Shown one piece after another: positions 1-9,144 of a stretch of DNA of 64,000 nt. Origin of the DNA: Shewanella fidelis ATCC BAA-318 (lineage in GTDB: Bacteria > Pseudomonadota > Gammaproteobacteria > Enterobacterales > Shewanellaceae). The first letter of the stretch is position 1. Each line of letters starts with the position of its first letter. The stretch is from the NCBI RefSeq assembly GCF_000518605.1, contig NZ_JADX01000024.1, forward strand, positions 1-64,000. Direction: 5' to 3'. Below the pieces are notes generated by a model that saw only the letters and a program-made list of their open reading frames with translations, had not been told where the DNA came from and searched no databases. The position numbers and the translations under genes were made by a program.

Positions 1-18
1 ATTCTGCTATAAAAGAAT

Positions 19-95
<77 letters not shown>

Positions 96-133
96 CCAGG
101 GTAATAGATTTTTAGATTCTTCTACTAAAGAAT

Positions 134-210
134 TGGTACAACCGAGTGGATTCGAACCACCGACCCCTACCATGTCAAGGTAGTGCTCTAACCAACTGAG
201 CTACGGTTGT
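134..210 (-). tRNA. tRNA-Val (GAC), copy 2
   Basis: A 77-nt cloverleaf with encoded CCA. The acceptor stem ACAACCG pairs with CGGTTGT, and the anticodon stem CTACC/GGTAG holds the loop TTGACAT with anticodon GAC (valine). It appears identical to the copy at 327-403 and is co-transcribed with the fMet genes on either side. Confidence 0.96.
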
Positions 211-212
211 AT

Positions 213-289
<77 letters not shown>

Positions 290-326
290 ACAGGATAATA
301 GCTTTTTAATTCTGCTATTAAAGAAT

Positions 327-403
327 TGGTACAACCGAGTGGATTCGAACCACCGACCCCTACCATGTCAAGGTAGTGCTCTAACCAACTGAGCTACGGT
401 TGT
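327..403 (-). tRNA. tRNA-Val (GAC), copy 1
   Basis: A 77-nt cloverleaf with anticodon GAC and encoded CCA, apparently identical to the valine tRNA at 134-210. It lies between two initiator tRNA genes in one transcription unit. Confidence 0.96.
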
Positions 404-416
404 ATCGTACATGAAC

Positions 417-493
<77 letters not shown>

Positions 494-539
494 ACTATGT
501 TCTTGCTGTTCGTTTGGCTGCTGCCTTGGAACGAGCGCT

Positions 540-568
540 ATAGTATGGCGATAGCGTCCGCGTTGCAA
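540..568 (-). promoter_or_regulatory. sigma-70 promoter of the tRNA array
   Basis: On the minus strand, TTGCAA (563-568) and TACTAT (540-545) are separated by exactly 17 bp. They are followed by a GC-rich discriminator (AGCGCTCG), as expected for a growth-rate and stringent-controlled stable RNA promoter. Transcription would begin near 533, about 40 nt before the first tRNA. Confidence 0.75.
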
Positions 569-893
569 GTAAAAAAACACAATTAGATGCTAAGCGGTGA
601 TTTGATGGTCAACTTGGGTGCTGTTTAGGCATTTTATCGCATTTTTTAAGTAAAACAATTACAAACAAGAATATTTAAAGACAAAATTTAAGCAGCTTGG
701 GCTAGTGCATTAATATAGCTTCAACGGGTTTAGTAAAGAAATCGGCAATTTCGTCTATTTATATCAGTTTAAAAACAAGCAAAACCAGACAATGCACAAC
801 CACCAACAAACAAAAAGCCACCATAATGGCGGCTTTTGCTTTATAAGCGCTAAGAAAAACACTTGTAAATTTGCTTACATTAGTGAACAGTGC
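569..893. other. gene-free stretch between tRNA promoter and MFS terminator
   Basis: An AT-rich intergenic stretch. Apart from the tRNA promoter at its left edge and the hairpin terminator at 813-837, nothing supportable is seen; no open frame of useful length has a ribosome binding site. Confidence 0.5.
813..837 (-). terminator. rho-independent terminator of the MFS gene
   Basis: AAAAGCC pairs with GGCTTTT around an inner CCA/TGG with one A-C mismatch. On the minus strand the hairpin is followed by a T-rich run (TTTTTGTTTG), 57 bp past the stop of the MFS gene. Confidence 0.75.
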
Positions 894-2126
894 CTACAGT
901 GCCCTCTTCTGGCATTCTTTCTTCCAGCATTTGCTTATTTGCGCTATAGGTCGGTCATCAATCGGTAAATGCAATAACGCAGCAACAAAAGCTAATACAA
1001 CCGTTGACCACCAAATTGGTTCATAACTACCATAATAGTCATAAATTCGGCCGCCAACCCAAGCACCAAGAAAACTACCGACTTGATGGGTAAAAAACAC
1101 TAAACCATAGAGAGTCGATAAATATCGAGCGCCAAATATCTGTCTCACTAAGCCAGACGTCAGAGGCACAGTACCCAACCAACAAAAGCCAATGGCCGCC
1201 CCAAATAAAGCCGCTGTATTATCGGTTACTGGTAATGTAACAAAAGCAGCGATTACCGCTGTTCTAACAAAGTAAAGCGCACTCATCACATAGCGCTTAT
1301 TAAACCTGTCTCCCATGACTCCCCAGAAGTAAGAGCCAAAGATATTAAAAATGCCCACATAGGCTAAAGCCAGCGCTGCTGTCGATGCATCTAGGTTTTT
1401 ATCCGCAAGATAACTAGGTAGATGGGTAGCAATAAACATGACATGAAAACCACACACAAAAAAGCCCATGTGGATCAGCCAGTAGTTACGATTAGTACAC
1501 GCTTCTACTAACGCTTGCTTAAGCGTTTGTTCGTTTGTGACTTCACTAACAACAGTGTTCGTTTTAGTCGCCTTCATAAAAGAAGCAAAGGCAAGCATTA
1601 CACAGCAAAGTAAAGCAAACACCTGCAGCGCGGTTTGCCAATCAAAATGAGTCAATAGACTTTGCGCACCGGGAATAACAGCGAACATACCAAACGAACC
1701 TGCAGCAGTGGTTAAACCAAACGCTTTAGCAGTATGCTCAGCAGGTACAACTTTTGCGACGGCGCCCAAAACCACGACATAACTTGTAGCGCTTAAACCA
1801 AGGCCAATAAGCATGCTAATTGAAAAATAAAACAACTCATGGCTGGTCGAAATCGATGTCAGCAATAAACCTAAGCCATAAGTTACCGCGCCGCCGATAA
1901 TGATCTTTTTTGAGCCAAATCGATCTGCAGCCATTCCAACAAATGGCTGAAAAACACCAAACAAAAGATTCTGCAACGCAATAGCAAAACTAAAGAACTC
2001 GCGTCCAGCATCAAAGGTCATCGAAATAGGCATCATAAAGATCCCAAACGATTGGCGGATCCCAAGACTAATAATAAGTATGCCAATCCCAAGCCACACT
2101 AATAGTGGAAAACGAAAAATACTCAT
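894..2126 (-). CDS. MFS transporter
   Basis: A 410-aa major facilitator with about 12 hydrophobic segments over its full length. The loop after the second segment (PFVGMAADRFGSKK) matches the MFS motif A, and a second DR-x-NKR loop follows segment 8 (GVMGDRFNKRY). Several members of this branch are monocarboxylate or oxalate/formate-type carriers, but the substrate cannot be read from the sequence. The ATG shares one base with the TGA of the small upstream frame (TGATG), and a GGGAG ribosome site sits 10 nt ahead inside that frame, which suggests translational coupling. The protein would act in the inner membrane. Confidence is high for the family and low for the substrate. Confidence 0.85.
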   Translation of the reverse strand: MSIFRFPLLVWLGIGILIISLGIRQSFGIFMMPISMTFDAGREFFSFAIALQNLLFGVFQPFVGMAADRFGSKKIIIGGAVTYGLGLLLTSISTSHELFYFSISMLIGLGLSATSYVVVLGAVAKVVPAEHTAKAFGLTTAAGSFGMFAVIPGAQSLLTHFDWQTALQVFALLCCVMLAFASFMKATKTNTVVSEVTNEQTLKQALVEACTNRNYWLIHMGFFVCGFHVMFIATHLPSYLADKNLDASTAALALAYVGIFNIFGSYFWGVMGDRFNKRYVMSALYFVRTAVIAAFVTLPVTDNTAALFGAAIGFCWLGTVPLTSGLVRQIFGARYLSTLYGLVFFTHQVGSFLGAWVGGRIYDYYGSYEPIWWSTVVLAFVAALLHLPIDDRPIAQISKCWKKECQKRAL

Positions 2127-2401
2127 CAGTTAAACGCTCCCTTTTCCGGCGTCTCAGACACGTTAGCTGTTTTATCGCTTTTAGGTATTTGGTGGCAGCC
2201 AACTTCTGCACCATTGTCGCTAAAGGCGTTGAGTAAAGGGGGAAAGTGATTAACTAAAGCTAAGGTTAGACCTAATACCGCGGTCATACGTAGCAACTGA
2301 GCAGAGATAGATTGAGAACGCATTACTTTACAGGGGTTATTTAAAAGGAAGCGCATGCTACTGACTAGTAAGTCATGAAACAAATGAATAAATTGAAACA
2401 A
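2126..2401 (-). CDS. small hypothetical protein coupled to the MFS gene
   Basis: An open frame of up to 91 codons ending in a TGA that overlaps the ATG of the MFS gene by one base. It has one likely membrane or signal segment (LLRMTAVLGLTLALVNHF), then a short polar tail with a single Cys-His (GCHQ). The start is uncertain: M16 (MRFLL) or M27 (MRSQSIS) may be the true initiator, and no start has a strong ribosome site. I do not recognise the family. The coupling suggests it is made together with the transporter, perhaps as a small membrane or periplasmic partner. Confidence 0.45.
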   Translation of the reverse strand: MFQFIHLFHDLLVSSMRFLLNNPCKVMRSQSISAQLLRMTAVLGLTLALVNHFPPLLNAFSDNGAEVGCHQIPKSDKTANVSETPEKGAFN

Positions 2402-2451
2402 TACTATGCACAGTATGCATATGTAAAAGCGACAATAGAATAGATAACAAA

Positions 2452-2471
2452 AAGGACCGGTTAAGGTCCTT
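2452..2471 (-). terminator. terminator of the VF530-family gene
   Basis: AAGGACC/GGTCCTT with a 6-nt loop. On the minus strand it is followed by TTTTTG, and it sits 35 bp past the stop at 2506. Confidence 0.75.
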
Positions 2472-2505
2472 ATATATTAATAAAGGCGTTGACACTAAAA
2501 GCGAA

Positions 2506-2997
2506 TTACTTACCCCAAGGGTTCTTAGGATCTTGTGAAGCCGGTGGACGTTTAGTGCCACGGTTTTGTGCGTAGCCATCTTGCGCTCTTGGCTTATCTT
2601 TACCGAAACGCGGACGCGCCCCGCTTTTTTTCATCGCCTTGTAGTTTGCCTCAGCCTTGGCACGCATCTCTTCTACAAGCTCTACGGTTAGTTTTTCAGG
2701 CTTACGTGGCACAATACCGTCAGCATAACCGCGTTCGCGCGGCTTTAATGCCATCTGCTGTTGCGTGCCTTTAGGCATACGTTTAAAGCGATAAAGATAG
2801 AAAGCCTCTACACGCTCCCTTGCCCACTCAGTCTTCTTTAAAAATTTAATGCAGCCAGCCATGTTAGGATTAAGGTTAAAGCATTCCAACTTAAGTGCAG
2901 CATAAAGCACTTTATAGTCATAGAACTTGACTAGCTCGGTCAGCATAGTTTCTAAATTTAAGCCGTGGAGTGGATTATTCTGTTGATGTTCAATCAT
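2506..2997 (-). CDS. VF530 (DUF2132) family DNA-binding protein
   Basis: A 163-aa protein. Residues about 6-72 match the VF530/DUF2132 fold: NNPLHG at the start, then a helix ending in YKVLYAALKL, CFNLNPN, and the signature KFLKKTEWAR followed by VEAFYLYRFK. The family's founding member, from Vibrio fischeri, binds double-stranded DNA. Family members are often only 70-90 aa; here a long basic, Lys/Arg-rich tail (about 75-163, ending PKNPWGK) is added and is probably disordered and nucleic-acid binding. The gene stands alone with its own terminator. The role in the cell is unknown. Confidence 0.8.
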   Translation of the reverse strand: MIEHQQNNPLHGLNLETMLTELVKFYDYKVLYAALKLECFNLNPNMAGCIKFLKKTEWARERVEAFYLYRFKRMPKGTQQQMALKPRERGYADGIVPRKPEKLTVELVEEMRAKAEANYKAMKKSGARPRFGKDKPRAQDGYAQNRGTKRPPASQDPKNPWGK

Positions 2998-3407
2998 GGG
3001 GAGTCCAAATATCGAGAAACATGTGTCGCAACATGCATCTAAAACAAATATTCAATTAATGAATACTCTGTCACTCAGAGAGTGACGCAAACAATGGCGT
3101 AATAATAACAATAAATTGGGGTTATCACCCACTAAATCGTCGATGATAATGCAATTTTTTATATTTGTACCTTATGCTGCAGCTTATACGTAGCAGTATT
3201 AGACTGTTTACCTGAACAAGATCGCTCGACATCTAAACATTCATCTCTGTATAATCCGCCGCTGTTTTGCCTGTGATAAATACTTCGCTAGCGCCATTAT
3301 CTCTAAGCAGATACAACACTGCTAAGCAAAATCACCACTGAGCACGCTTTATATATAGCAGAATGGCAAGCCATTAATTAACCCAATTCGCCCTTTTAGG
3401 AAAAGCC
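2998..3407. promoter_or_regulatory. divergent intergenic region ahead of ybiT
   Basis: 410 bp between two divergent genes. It carries a small hairpin (GTCACTC-AGA-GAGTGAC, 3070-3086) close to the VF530 gene, and a good sigma-70 promoter facing ybiT: TCGACA (3226-3231), an 18-bp spacer, and a perfect TATAAT (3250-3255). This gives ybiT an untranslated leader of about 145 nt, long enough for attenuation-type control, which is known for some ABC-F genes; no clear leader peptide was identified. Confidence 0.6.
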
Positions 3408-5018
3408 TTGATCACTTCAAACAACATCACGATGCAGTTTGGCCCCGAGCCATTATTTGAAAACATTTGCGCAAAATTTGGTAACGGCAATCGTTACGGC
3501 CTAATAGGCGCAAATGGTTGTGGTAAATCCACCTTTATGAAGATCTTAAGTGGTGAGCTTGCCCCTACTTCAGGTAACGTTTCTATTACGCCTGGTCAAA
3601 AAATTGGTACCTTGAGCCAGAACCAGTTCGCATTTGAAGAGTTCAGTGTCATTGATGCCGTTATTCAAGGTGATACAAGACTGTGGCATGTCAAACAAGA
3701 GCGTGAGCGCATCTATTCACTACCAGAAATGAGTGAAGAAGATGGTATGTACGTCGGCGAACTTGAAAGCGAGTTTGCAGAAATGGACGGTTACAGCGCT
3801 GAAAGCCGTGCAGGCGAAATCTTAATTGAGGCAGGGATCGAAGAAGAACTGCATTTTGGCCTAATGAGCCAAGTTGCACCGGGTAAAAAACTACGAGTGC
3901 TGTTGGCGCAAGCCTTATTCTCAAATCCTGATATTTTGCTACTTGATGAACCAACCAACAACTTGGACATTCACACCATTAACTGGTTGGCAGAAGAGCT
4001 GAATAAGCGCAAGTGTACCATGATCATCATTTCCCACGATCGCCACTTCTTAAACACTGTTTGTACCCATATGGCAGACATAGATTATGGTGAATTGCGC
4101 ATCTACCCAGGTAACTACGAATACTTCATGCAAGCGTCGGCGCTGATCCAAGAGCAGTTATTGGCGGGTAATGCTAAGAAAAGTGCAGAGATTAACGAAT
4201 TACAAGACTTCGTTAACCGCTTTGGCGCTAACGCATCTAAAGCTAAGCAAGCCAGTTCTCGGGCTAAAAAGCTTGAGAAAATCACCTTAGATGAGGTGAA
4301 AGCATCGAGCCGTGTTGCCCCTTCATTACGCTTTGAAGATGGCAAAAAAATGCATCGCCAAGCACTGGTCATGGAAAACGTCGGCCATGGTTTTGATGGT
4401 GAAATGTTATTTGAAGGCGGTGAGCTAATTCTTGAAGCGGGTGCCAAGCTTGCCGTTATTGGTGAAAACGGTGTCGGTAAGTCAACATTCCTACGCTGTT
4501 TAGTTGGTGAACTTAGCAACAATGTAGGTGAAATCAAATGGTCTGAAAATGCCGCTATCGGCTACTGCCCACAAGATAGCAGCAAAGACTTTGACAACGA
4601 CCTTAATCTATTCGACTGGATGTCACAGTGGCGTCAACCAAAGCATAACGACCTAATGGTTCGCGGCATGTTAGGTCGTTTACTATTTACTGAAGACGAC
4701 ATTAACAAAAAAGCCCGCAACTGCTCGGGTGGTGAGAAAAACCGACTATTATTCGGTAAGTTAATGATGATGGACATCAACGTATTGGTAATGGATGAGC
4801 CAACTAACCACATGGACATGGAAGCGATTGAAGCGCTCAATAATGCACTTAAGGTTTATCAAGGCACACTGGTGTTCGTCAGCCATGACCGTGAGTTTGT
4901 TTCATCTTTAGCAACACGTATTATCGATGTAAAAGATAAAAAGTTGATTAATTTCCACGGTACTTTCAACGAGTACATGGCAAGCCAAGCTGAAAATGGA
5001 GCAAACAAAAGCGCTTAA
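3408..5018 (+). CDS. ybiT: ABC-F ATPase YbiT
   Basis: A 536-aa cytosolic protein with two ABC ATPase domains and no membrane segment, matching YbiT of the ABC-F group, which binds the ribosome E site and modulates translation. The first Walker A is GANGCGKST (about 34-42) with Walker [11 protein letters not shown]; the second Walker A is GENGVGKST with signature [10 protein letters not shown] and Walker [10 protein letters not shown]. The basic linker between the domains (about 255-300, [14 protein letters not shown]) is the P-site tRNA-interaction motif of the family. Translation starts at TTG (3408), 8 nt after TTAGGA. Length is close to that of E. coli YbiT (530 aa). Confidence 0.93.
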   Translation: MITSNNITMQFGPEPLFENICAKFGNGNRYGLIGANGCGKSTFMKILSGELAPTSGNVSITPGQKIGTLSQNQFAFEEFSVIDAVIQGDTRLWHVKQERERIYSLPEMSEEDGMYVGELESEFAEMDGYSAESRAGEILIEAGIEEELHFGLMSQVAPGKKLRVLLAQALFSNPDILLLDEPTNNLDIHTINWLAEELNKRKCTMIIISHDRHFLNTVCTHMADIDYGELRIYPGNYEYFMQASALIQEQLLAGNAKKSAEINELQDFVNRFGANASKAKQASSRAKKLEKITLDEVKASSRVAPSLRFEDGKKMHRQALVMENVGHGFDGEMLFEGGELILEAGAKLAVIGENGVGKSTFLRCLVGELSNNVGEIKWSENAAIGYCPQDSSKDFDNDLNLFDWMSQWRQPKHNDLMVRGMLGRLLFTEDDINKKARNCSGGEKNRLLFGKLMMMDINVLVMDEPTNHMDMEAIEALNNALKVYQGTLVFVSHDREFVSSLATRIIDVKDKKLINFHGTFNEYMASQAENGANKSA

Positions 5019-5042
5019 GCTTTTAACGGCACTAATATGTAT

Positions 5043-5080
5043 AAAAATGGCGTTAATCTCATCGATTAGCGCCATTTTTT
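5043..5080. terminator. bidirectional terminator between ybiT and the acetyltransferase
   Basis: A 16-bp stem, AAAAATGGCG paired with CGCCATTTTT and extended by TTAATC/GATTAG with one mismatch. It ends in a T run on both strands and lies between convergent genes, so it can serve both. Confidence 0.85.
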
Positions 5081-5099
5081 GTATCGGTTAATTCGACTA

Positions 5100-5750
5100 T
5101 TACTGATTTTCAAGATGGTACTGATATAAACCTGCAATATCAGCACTACACATCAATGGCATTGCGCCCTTTAGCTTATCAAGTGGCCAATGCCACCACT
5201 GCATCTGTAATAGCTTTTCAATCTCATCAGCCGTAAAACGTTGCTTAACCAATTTATTGCTTCCTACCACCACGCTGTAAGGAGCAACATCTTTGGTGAT
5301 CACTGCTCTTGATCCAATCACAGCGCCATCACCTATGGTCACGCCGGGCATGATCATCGCTTCACTACCAATCCATACATCATTGCCAATTACGGTGTTA
5401 CCGGCACGCTCAAAGCCGCTTTTAACCCCGTCGCCAAACTCTTCTGGTGCAAATGGATAAGTAGAGATCCAGTCCATGCGGTGACCTTGGTTGCCTGCAA
5501 GCATAAAACACGCCCCCGAGGCGATTGAGCAGAACTTGCCAATAATCAGCTTATCAACCTCACCGAAAACACCGGCCTCCCACACATCAATCGTTGAACC
5601 GTCACCTAAAAGGTAACGCACTGCTTGATCTTCAAATGACTTACCATGATAAAAACCTGAATAGTAGGAGTATTCTCCCACTTCAATATTCGGATTAACG
5701 ACCTGTTCTTTAAGTTTTTTAGAGTCAAGCCAACTCGAAAATTCGTTCAT
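5100..5750 (-). CDS. CatB-like hexapeptide acetyltransferase
   Basis: A 216-aa left-handed beta-helix acyltransferase of the xenobiotic (type B chloramphenicol) acetyltransferase family. The N-terminal FYHGKSFED and the segment GNQGHRMDWISTYPF carry the catalytic His (H90) of the family. Hexapeptide repeats run through GNDVWIGSEAMIMPGVTIGD, and a C-terminal WWHWPLDKL helix is typical. It would transfer acetyl from acetyl-CoA to a hydroxyl of a small molecule. Chromosomal members in Shewanella and Vibrio are common and often not linked to resistance, so chloramphenicol as substrate is only possible. It stands alone, convergent with ybiT. Confidence 0.85.
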   Translation of the reverse strand: MNEFSSWLDSKKLKEQVVNPNIEVGEYSYYSGFYHGKSFEDQAVRYLLGDGSTIDVWEAGVFGEVDKLIIGKFCSIASGACFMLAGNQGHRMDWISTYPFAPEEFGDGVKSGFERAGNTVIGNDVWIGSEAMIMPGVTIGDGAVIGSRAVITKDVAPYSVVVGSNKLVKQRFTADEIEKLLQMQWWHWPLDKLKGAMPLMCSADIAGLYQYHLENQ

Positions 5751-5788
5751 TTTTACTACCTAAATATTCTGAATAGCATTATCTATTC

Positions 5789-6622
5789 TTAAAAAGCGAT
5801 GCCAATCCCCACCGCATTATCAAAATGATTGTAATCAGAAATCGTTAACCCATAGCCACTTTGCAATTTCATGTAACCTTTTAATCCTTTGTAAATCGGG
5901 AAACGCCAACTAAGTTCCTCATAGCCATTAGAAAATCCACTTTCTAACAAGTTGCGTACGGTTAGGCTAATCTGATGTTCACCAATATACCAATCGGCTT
6001 TAATCGCGCCGTACCCCATATAATCATCGATATCTGGATTGTAATCTGTTCCTGAACTTATCCACGGTTTAATGCTTAGCTCAATATCGTCAAATTCTAA
6101 AGAGAACTCGGCATAAGCTCGATTCCAACTACGTTCATAAATACCGCCTTTACCGTTAGACTGGTGCTCAAAACCAATGCTTGTACTCTGCCAAGTCGCG
6201 TTCTCATCAGCGTGTTGCCAAAACCAAAACACCTGTGGCTGATATTGTGAGTCACGAAAATATGCTGAATCATCATAAGCCTGCCAATTTGATATTTGAC
6301 TATAAGCAATATAAAAACTGTCATTATCAGTGAATAAGTCTCTGGCGATGCCATATTTTAAACTGAACTGAAACTGTATATTAGTTTCGCTGATCTCCCC
6401 CTTGTTAGGGTTTTGCGGCGCGTAATAAGCTTGGTTTGCAGATTGAGTCTGGTAAACGGGCAGTATGAAGTTATTGTCAAACACTTTCAAACTATAAAGA
6501 TCTTGCTCAGGTACTAAACCTGCAACACCTGTGATTTCTTTGCTTAGGTAAGTTAGCTCTTCAGCCTGTATAGTTGCAGCCAATGTACTTGTTAACAAAA
6601 CAATGGTGACTTGATAGTTCAA
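5789..6622 (-). CDS. pldA: outer-membrane phospholipase A (OMPLA), TTG start
   Basis: An outer-membrane calcium-dependent phospholipase A1. Counting from the chosen start, catalytic residues are H153 and S155 in GFEHQSNG and N167 in ERSWNRAY; the S-to-N spacing of 12 equals that of the E. coli enzyme (S144, N156). Amphipathic beta strands fill the rest and the protein ends in a phenylalanine, as barrel proteins do. The open frame extends to an ATG at 6673, but TTG at 6622 is chosen: AGGGAG lies 9 nt ahead of it, and it gives a normal signal peptide (NYQVTIVLLTSTLAATIQA, cleaved before EEL). Length would be 277 aa, near the family's usual size. Confidence 0.88.
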   Translation of the reverse strand: MNYQVTIVLLTSTLAATIQAEELTYLSKEITGVAGLVPEQDLYSLKVFDNNFILPVYQTQSANQAYYAPQNPNKGEISETNIQFQFSLKYGIARDLFTDNDSFYIAYSQISNWQAYDDSAYFRDSQYQPQVFWFWQHADENATWQSTSIGFEHQSNGKGGIYERSWNRAYAEFSLEFDDIELSIKPWISSGTDYNPDIDDYMGYGAIKADWYIGEHQISLTVRNLLESGFSNGYEELSWRFPIYKGLKGYMKLQSGYGLTISDYNHFDNAVGIGIAF

Positions 6623-6819
6623 GTTAGTAATCTCCCTATAGATCCGTACCATCCAATAATAAAAAAGGCGCACTGAGGTGTTTTAACAAAGCTCACCTCA
6701 ATGTCTTAATATATTTGAATAATTTTAGTTTTTATAGCACTTACCAAGTGTTTAAATCGGTAATAATTCTATAAAAGTTAATTTTTTAGAATTAAGTATC
6801 GTTAGCTTCGGCCAATTAA

Positions 6820-8820
6820 CTACATATAAATAAACTGACGATAAAGTAGCACTAACTGTTCTCGTACTCGTTTGGCATCCTCAATGTTTGATGAGTCTAC
6901 TAGACTTATTAGCTCTTTCTCTTTGGCAGTAATTAATTGGCAAAGCTCAGCCAAACTTTCACAAAAGCCAACTCTGTCTTGACCTCTCACACTGTCATCT
7001 AGACCATCTGTATGTGTCTTCTCAAGCTTACGCCCCGATGAGCTAGGTACAATGGCATTTAAACGGTTGTACTCCATTTGATCTGCTCGGCGACTTTCTG
7101 AGTCATCTATGGCTCTTGTCATCGCAGCAGTCATTTTGTCAGCATACAAAATAGCCATACCGTGCTGATTACGAGCAGCCCTGCCGATGATTTGAATCAG
7201 GGCTTGCTCCGAACGTAAAAAACCAGCGTGATCGGCATCAAGCACGGCTACGAGCGACGCTTCGGGGATATCTAATCCTTCACGTAACAGGTTAATCCCG
7301 ATCAATACATCATAAGTACCAGCGCGAAGCGCGTTAACAGTCTCAATTCGATCGTTAGTTTTCACATCAGAATGCAAATAGCTAACTTTAATTCCTTTTG
7401 CTGCCAGGTGGTTATTTAAGTTCTCTGCACTTTTTTTAGTTAATGTCGTAATTAACGTTCTTTCGTTACGCTGGTTTCTTAGCTTAATTTCATTAAATAG
7501 GTCCTCAATACTATTAGCTGATGGCCTAACTTCAATTTCTGGATCAAGTAGACCTGTTGGGCGAATAATTTGCTTAAATACCCGAGATTGTGACTTCTCA
7601 AGCTCATAGTGACCAGGTGTTGCAGACACGAATATAGTTTGTGGTTTGATCCCTTCAAATTCAGCAAAACTCAATGGTCGATTGTTCTTAGCAGACGGCA
7701 AACGAAAACCAAAATCGATAAGTGTACTCTTCCGGCTTTGGTCACTTTTATACATGGCCGAGATCTGCGGGATCATCACATGGGATTCATCTATAAATAA
7801 CAAACCGTCTTTAGGCAGATAATCGAATAACGTCGTTGGCGGTAAACTTGGGTCACGTTGACTAAGATAAGAGGCATAATTTTCAATGCCTGAGCAATAA
7901 CCTTGAGTCGTTAACTGTTCAACATCGGCCAGTGTTCTTTCATATAAACGTGCCGCCTCGGTGAATCTATTCTCGCTATTAAGTTGTTCAACTTGGCGCT
8001 CCATGTCTGCCATGATTTGCTTACATGCTAACTCAACCTGCTCTACCGATACTGAATACAATGTCTTTGGAGACACCAAATATTGTTCAATATCATCTAA
8101 CTTGTCACCGCTTATTGCATCAACCCAATAAAGCTTAGCAATATGGCTTCCAGAAAACTCGACCGTGAGCGACCTATGTTCAGAGTCAGCAGGAAAAATA
8201 TCTATCGCATGCTGTCGGACTAAAAAAGTGGCCCGCTTAACAGTACGAGTACAACGGCTGTATTGCAGGCATTCAAGTTGGGCGATTAAATTCGCTACAT
8301 CAACTTCTTGACCTAACTGTAAGTGGACTTGTAACGACCGATATGCCTCAGGATCACCTAAGCCGTATACAGATGACACAGATGCAACAACTATCACATC
8401 TCGCCGTTCTATTAATGCTTTAGTGGTAGACAAGCGTAAGCGTTCAAGCTGCTCGTTAATTGCTGAGTCTTTACGAATAAATCGGTCACTACCCGGCAGG
8501 TAAACCTCAGGTTGGTAGTAATCATAATAAGAGACAAAAAATTCCACTGCATTTTCAGGAAAGAAGTGCTTCATCTCACTATACAACTGCGCCGCGAGCG
8601 TTTTGTTGTGCGCTAAGATAATTGTCGGCCGTTTTAGGCGGTGAATGATATTAGCAACGGTAAAGGTTTTACCTGAGCCCGTAACCCCCTTTAAGGTTTG
8701 ATGAGTTGCGCCTTTCTCTATCCCATCTATCAAGCGGGCGATGGCCTCGGGCTGATCACCTGACGGCGGATAATTAGAATGAAGTATAAATTTTGATTTC
8801 AAGTGCTGTGAATGAGACAT
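6820..8820 (-). CDS. divergent UvrB paralogue (excinuclease subunit B-like)
   Basis: A 666-aa UvrB-type helicase. Walker A is GVTGSGKT (45-52), the damage-probing beta-hairpin follows SYYDYYQPEVY (about 97-122), the DEAD-like box is DESHVMIPQ, motif VI is QIIGRAARN, and a C-terminal UVR-like helix pair ends the protein. Canonical gammaproteobacterial UvrB is strongly conserved (APNKTLAAQ, EAYVPSSDTF, QTIGRAARN); this protein reads HNKTLAAQ, EVYLPGSDRF and QIIGRAARN, and is diverged throughout domains 2 and 4. I infer a second UvrB, with the ordinary gene elsewhere in the genome. No uvrA or uvrC is adjacent. The catalytic residues look intact, so it may load UvrC or process special lesions. 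Confidence 0.8.
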   Translation of the reverse strand: MSHSQHLKSKFILHSNYPPSGDQPEAIARLIDGIEKGATHQTLKGVTGSGKTFTVANIIHRLKRPTIILAHNKTLAAQLYSEMKHFFPENAVEFFVSYYDYYQPEVYLPGSDRFIRKDSAINEQLERLRLSTTKALIERRDVIVVASVSSVYGLGDPEAYRSLQVHLQLGQEVDVANLIAQLECLQYSRCTRTVKRATFLVRQHAIDIFPADSEHRSLTVEFSGSHIAKLYWVDAISGDKLDDIEQYLVSPKTLYSVSVEQVELACKQIMADMERQVEQLNSENRFTEAARLYERTLADVEQLTTQGYCSGIENYASYLSQRDPSLPPTTLFDYLPKDGLLFIDESHVMIPQISAMYKSDQSRKSTLIDFGFRLPSAKNNRPLSFAEFEGIKPQTIFVSATPGHYELEKSQSRVFKQIIRPTGLLDPEIEVRPSANSIEDLFNEIKLRNQRNERTLITTLTKKSAENLNNHLAAKGIKVSYLHSDVKTNDRIETVNALRAGTYDVLIGINLLREGLDIPEASLVAVLDADHAGFLRSEQALIQIIGRAARNQHGMAILYADKMTAAMTRAIDDSESRRADQMEYNRLNAIVPSSSGRKLEKTHTDGLDDSVRGQDRVGFCESLAELCQLITAKEKELISLVDSSNIEDAKRVREQLVLLYRQFIYM

Positions 8821-9144
8821 AGAAAACGCCTTTAATTGAACTAAGTAAATTAGGTACCCGAATTAACAGCACCTATTGGCAGTTAATATAAGTATCTATC
8901 TTAGTTCAATTATTAGCCGCTTTCTTAATTGTTCACCAAGCTAATTTACAAACGTCCTTTAAAGTAAATGTCCTTAGCTTGAAGGCTGCCGTTAACCTCT
9001 ACAAAAACACCACCTTAATGCATCAATAAATTTCACTCATATTGTGAACCATTAATGCAAAGAAACGAAAAGCAGAATATTGACTATAAATATCAGACAT
9101 TTAAAACAAGTTTTTAAATCAATAACTTTCAACTTAAATAGAGC
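8821..9144. other. intergenic region with a 13-bp inverted repeat ahead of the uvrB-like gene
   Basis: 324 bp without a gene. TAATTGAACTAAG (8833-8845) and CTTAGTTCAATTA (8900-8912) form a perfect 13-bp inverted repeat with a 54-bp spacer, immediately upstream of the uvrB-like start. No LexA box of the CTGT-N8-ACAG form was seen. The remainder is AT-rich, with no terminator for the helicase gene that I would defend. Confidence 0.5.

Noticed and set aside
700..770. A short minus-strand frame (DEIADFFTKPVE...) resembling a response-regulator end
   Set aside because: It is only about 18 codons with a stop just ahead; too short to support a gene remnant.
5100..5750. Chloramphenicol resistance gene catB
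   Set aside because: Only the wider hexapeptide acetyltransferase family can be supported; no sign of mobility and substrate not deducible.
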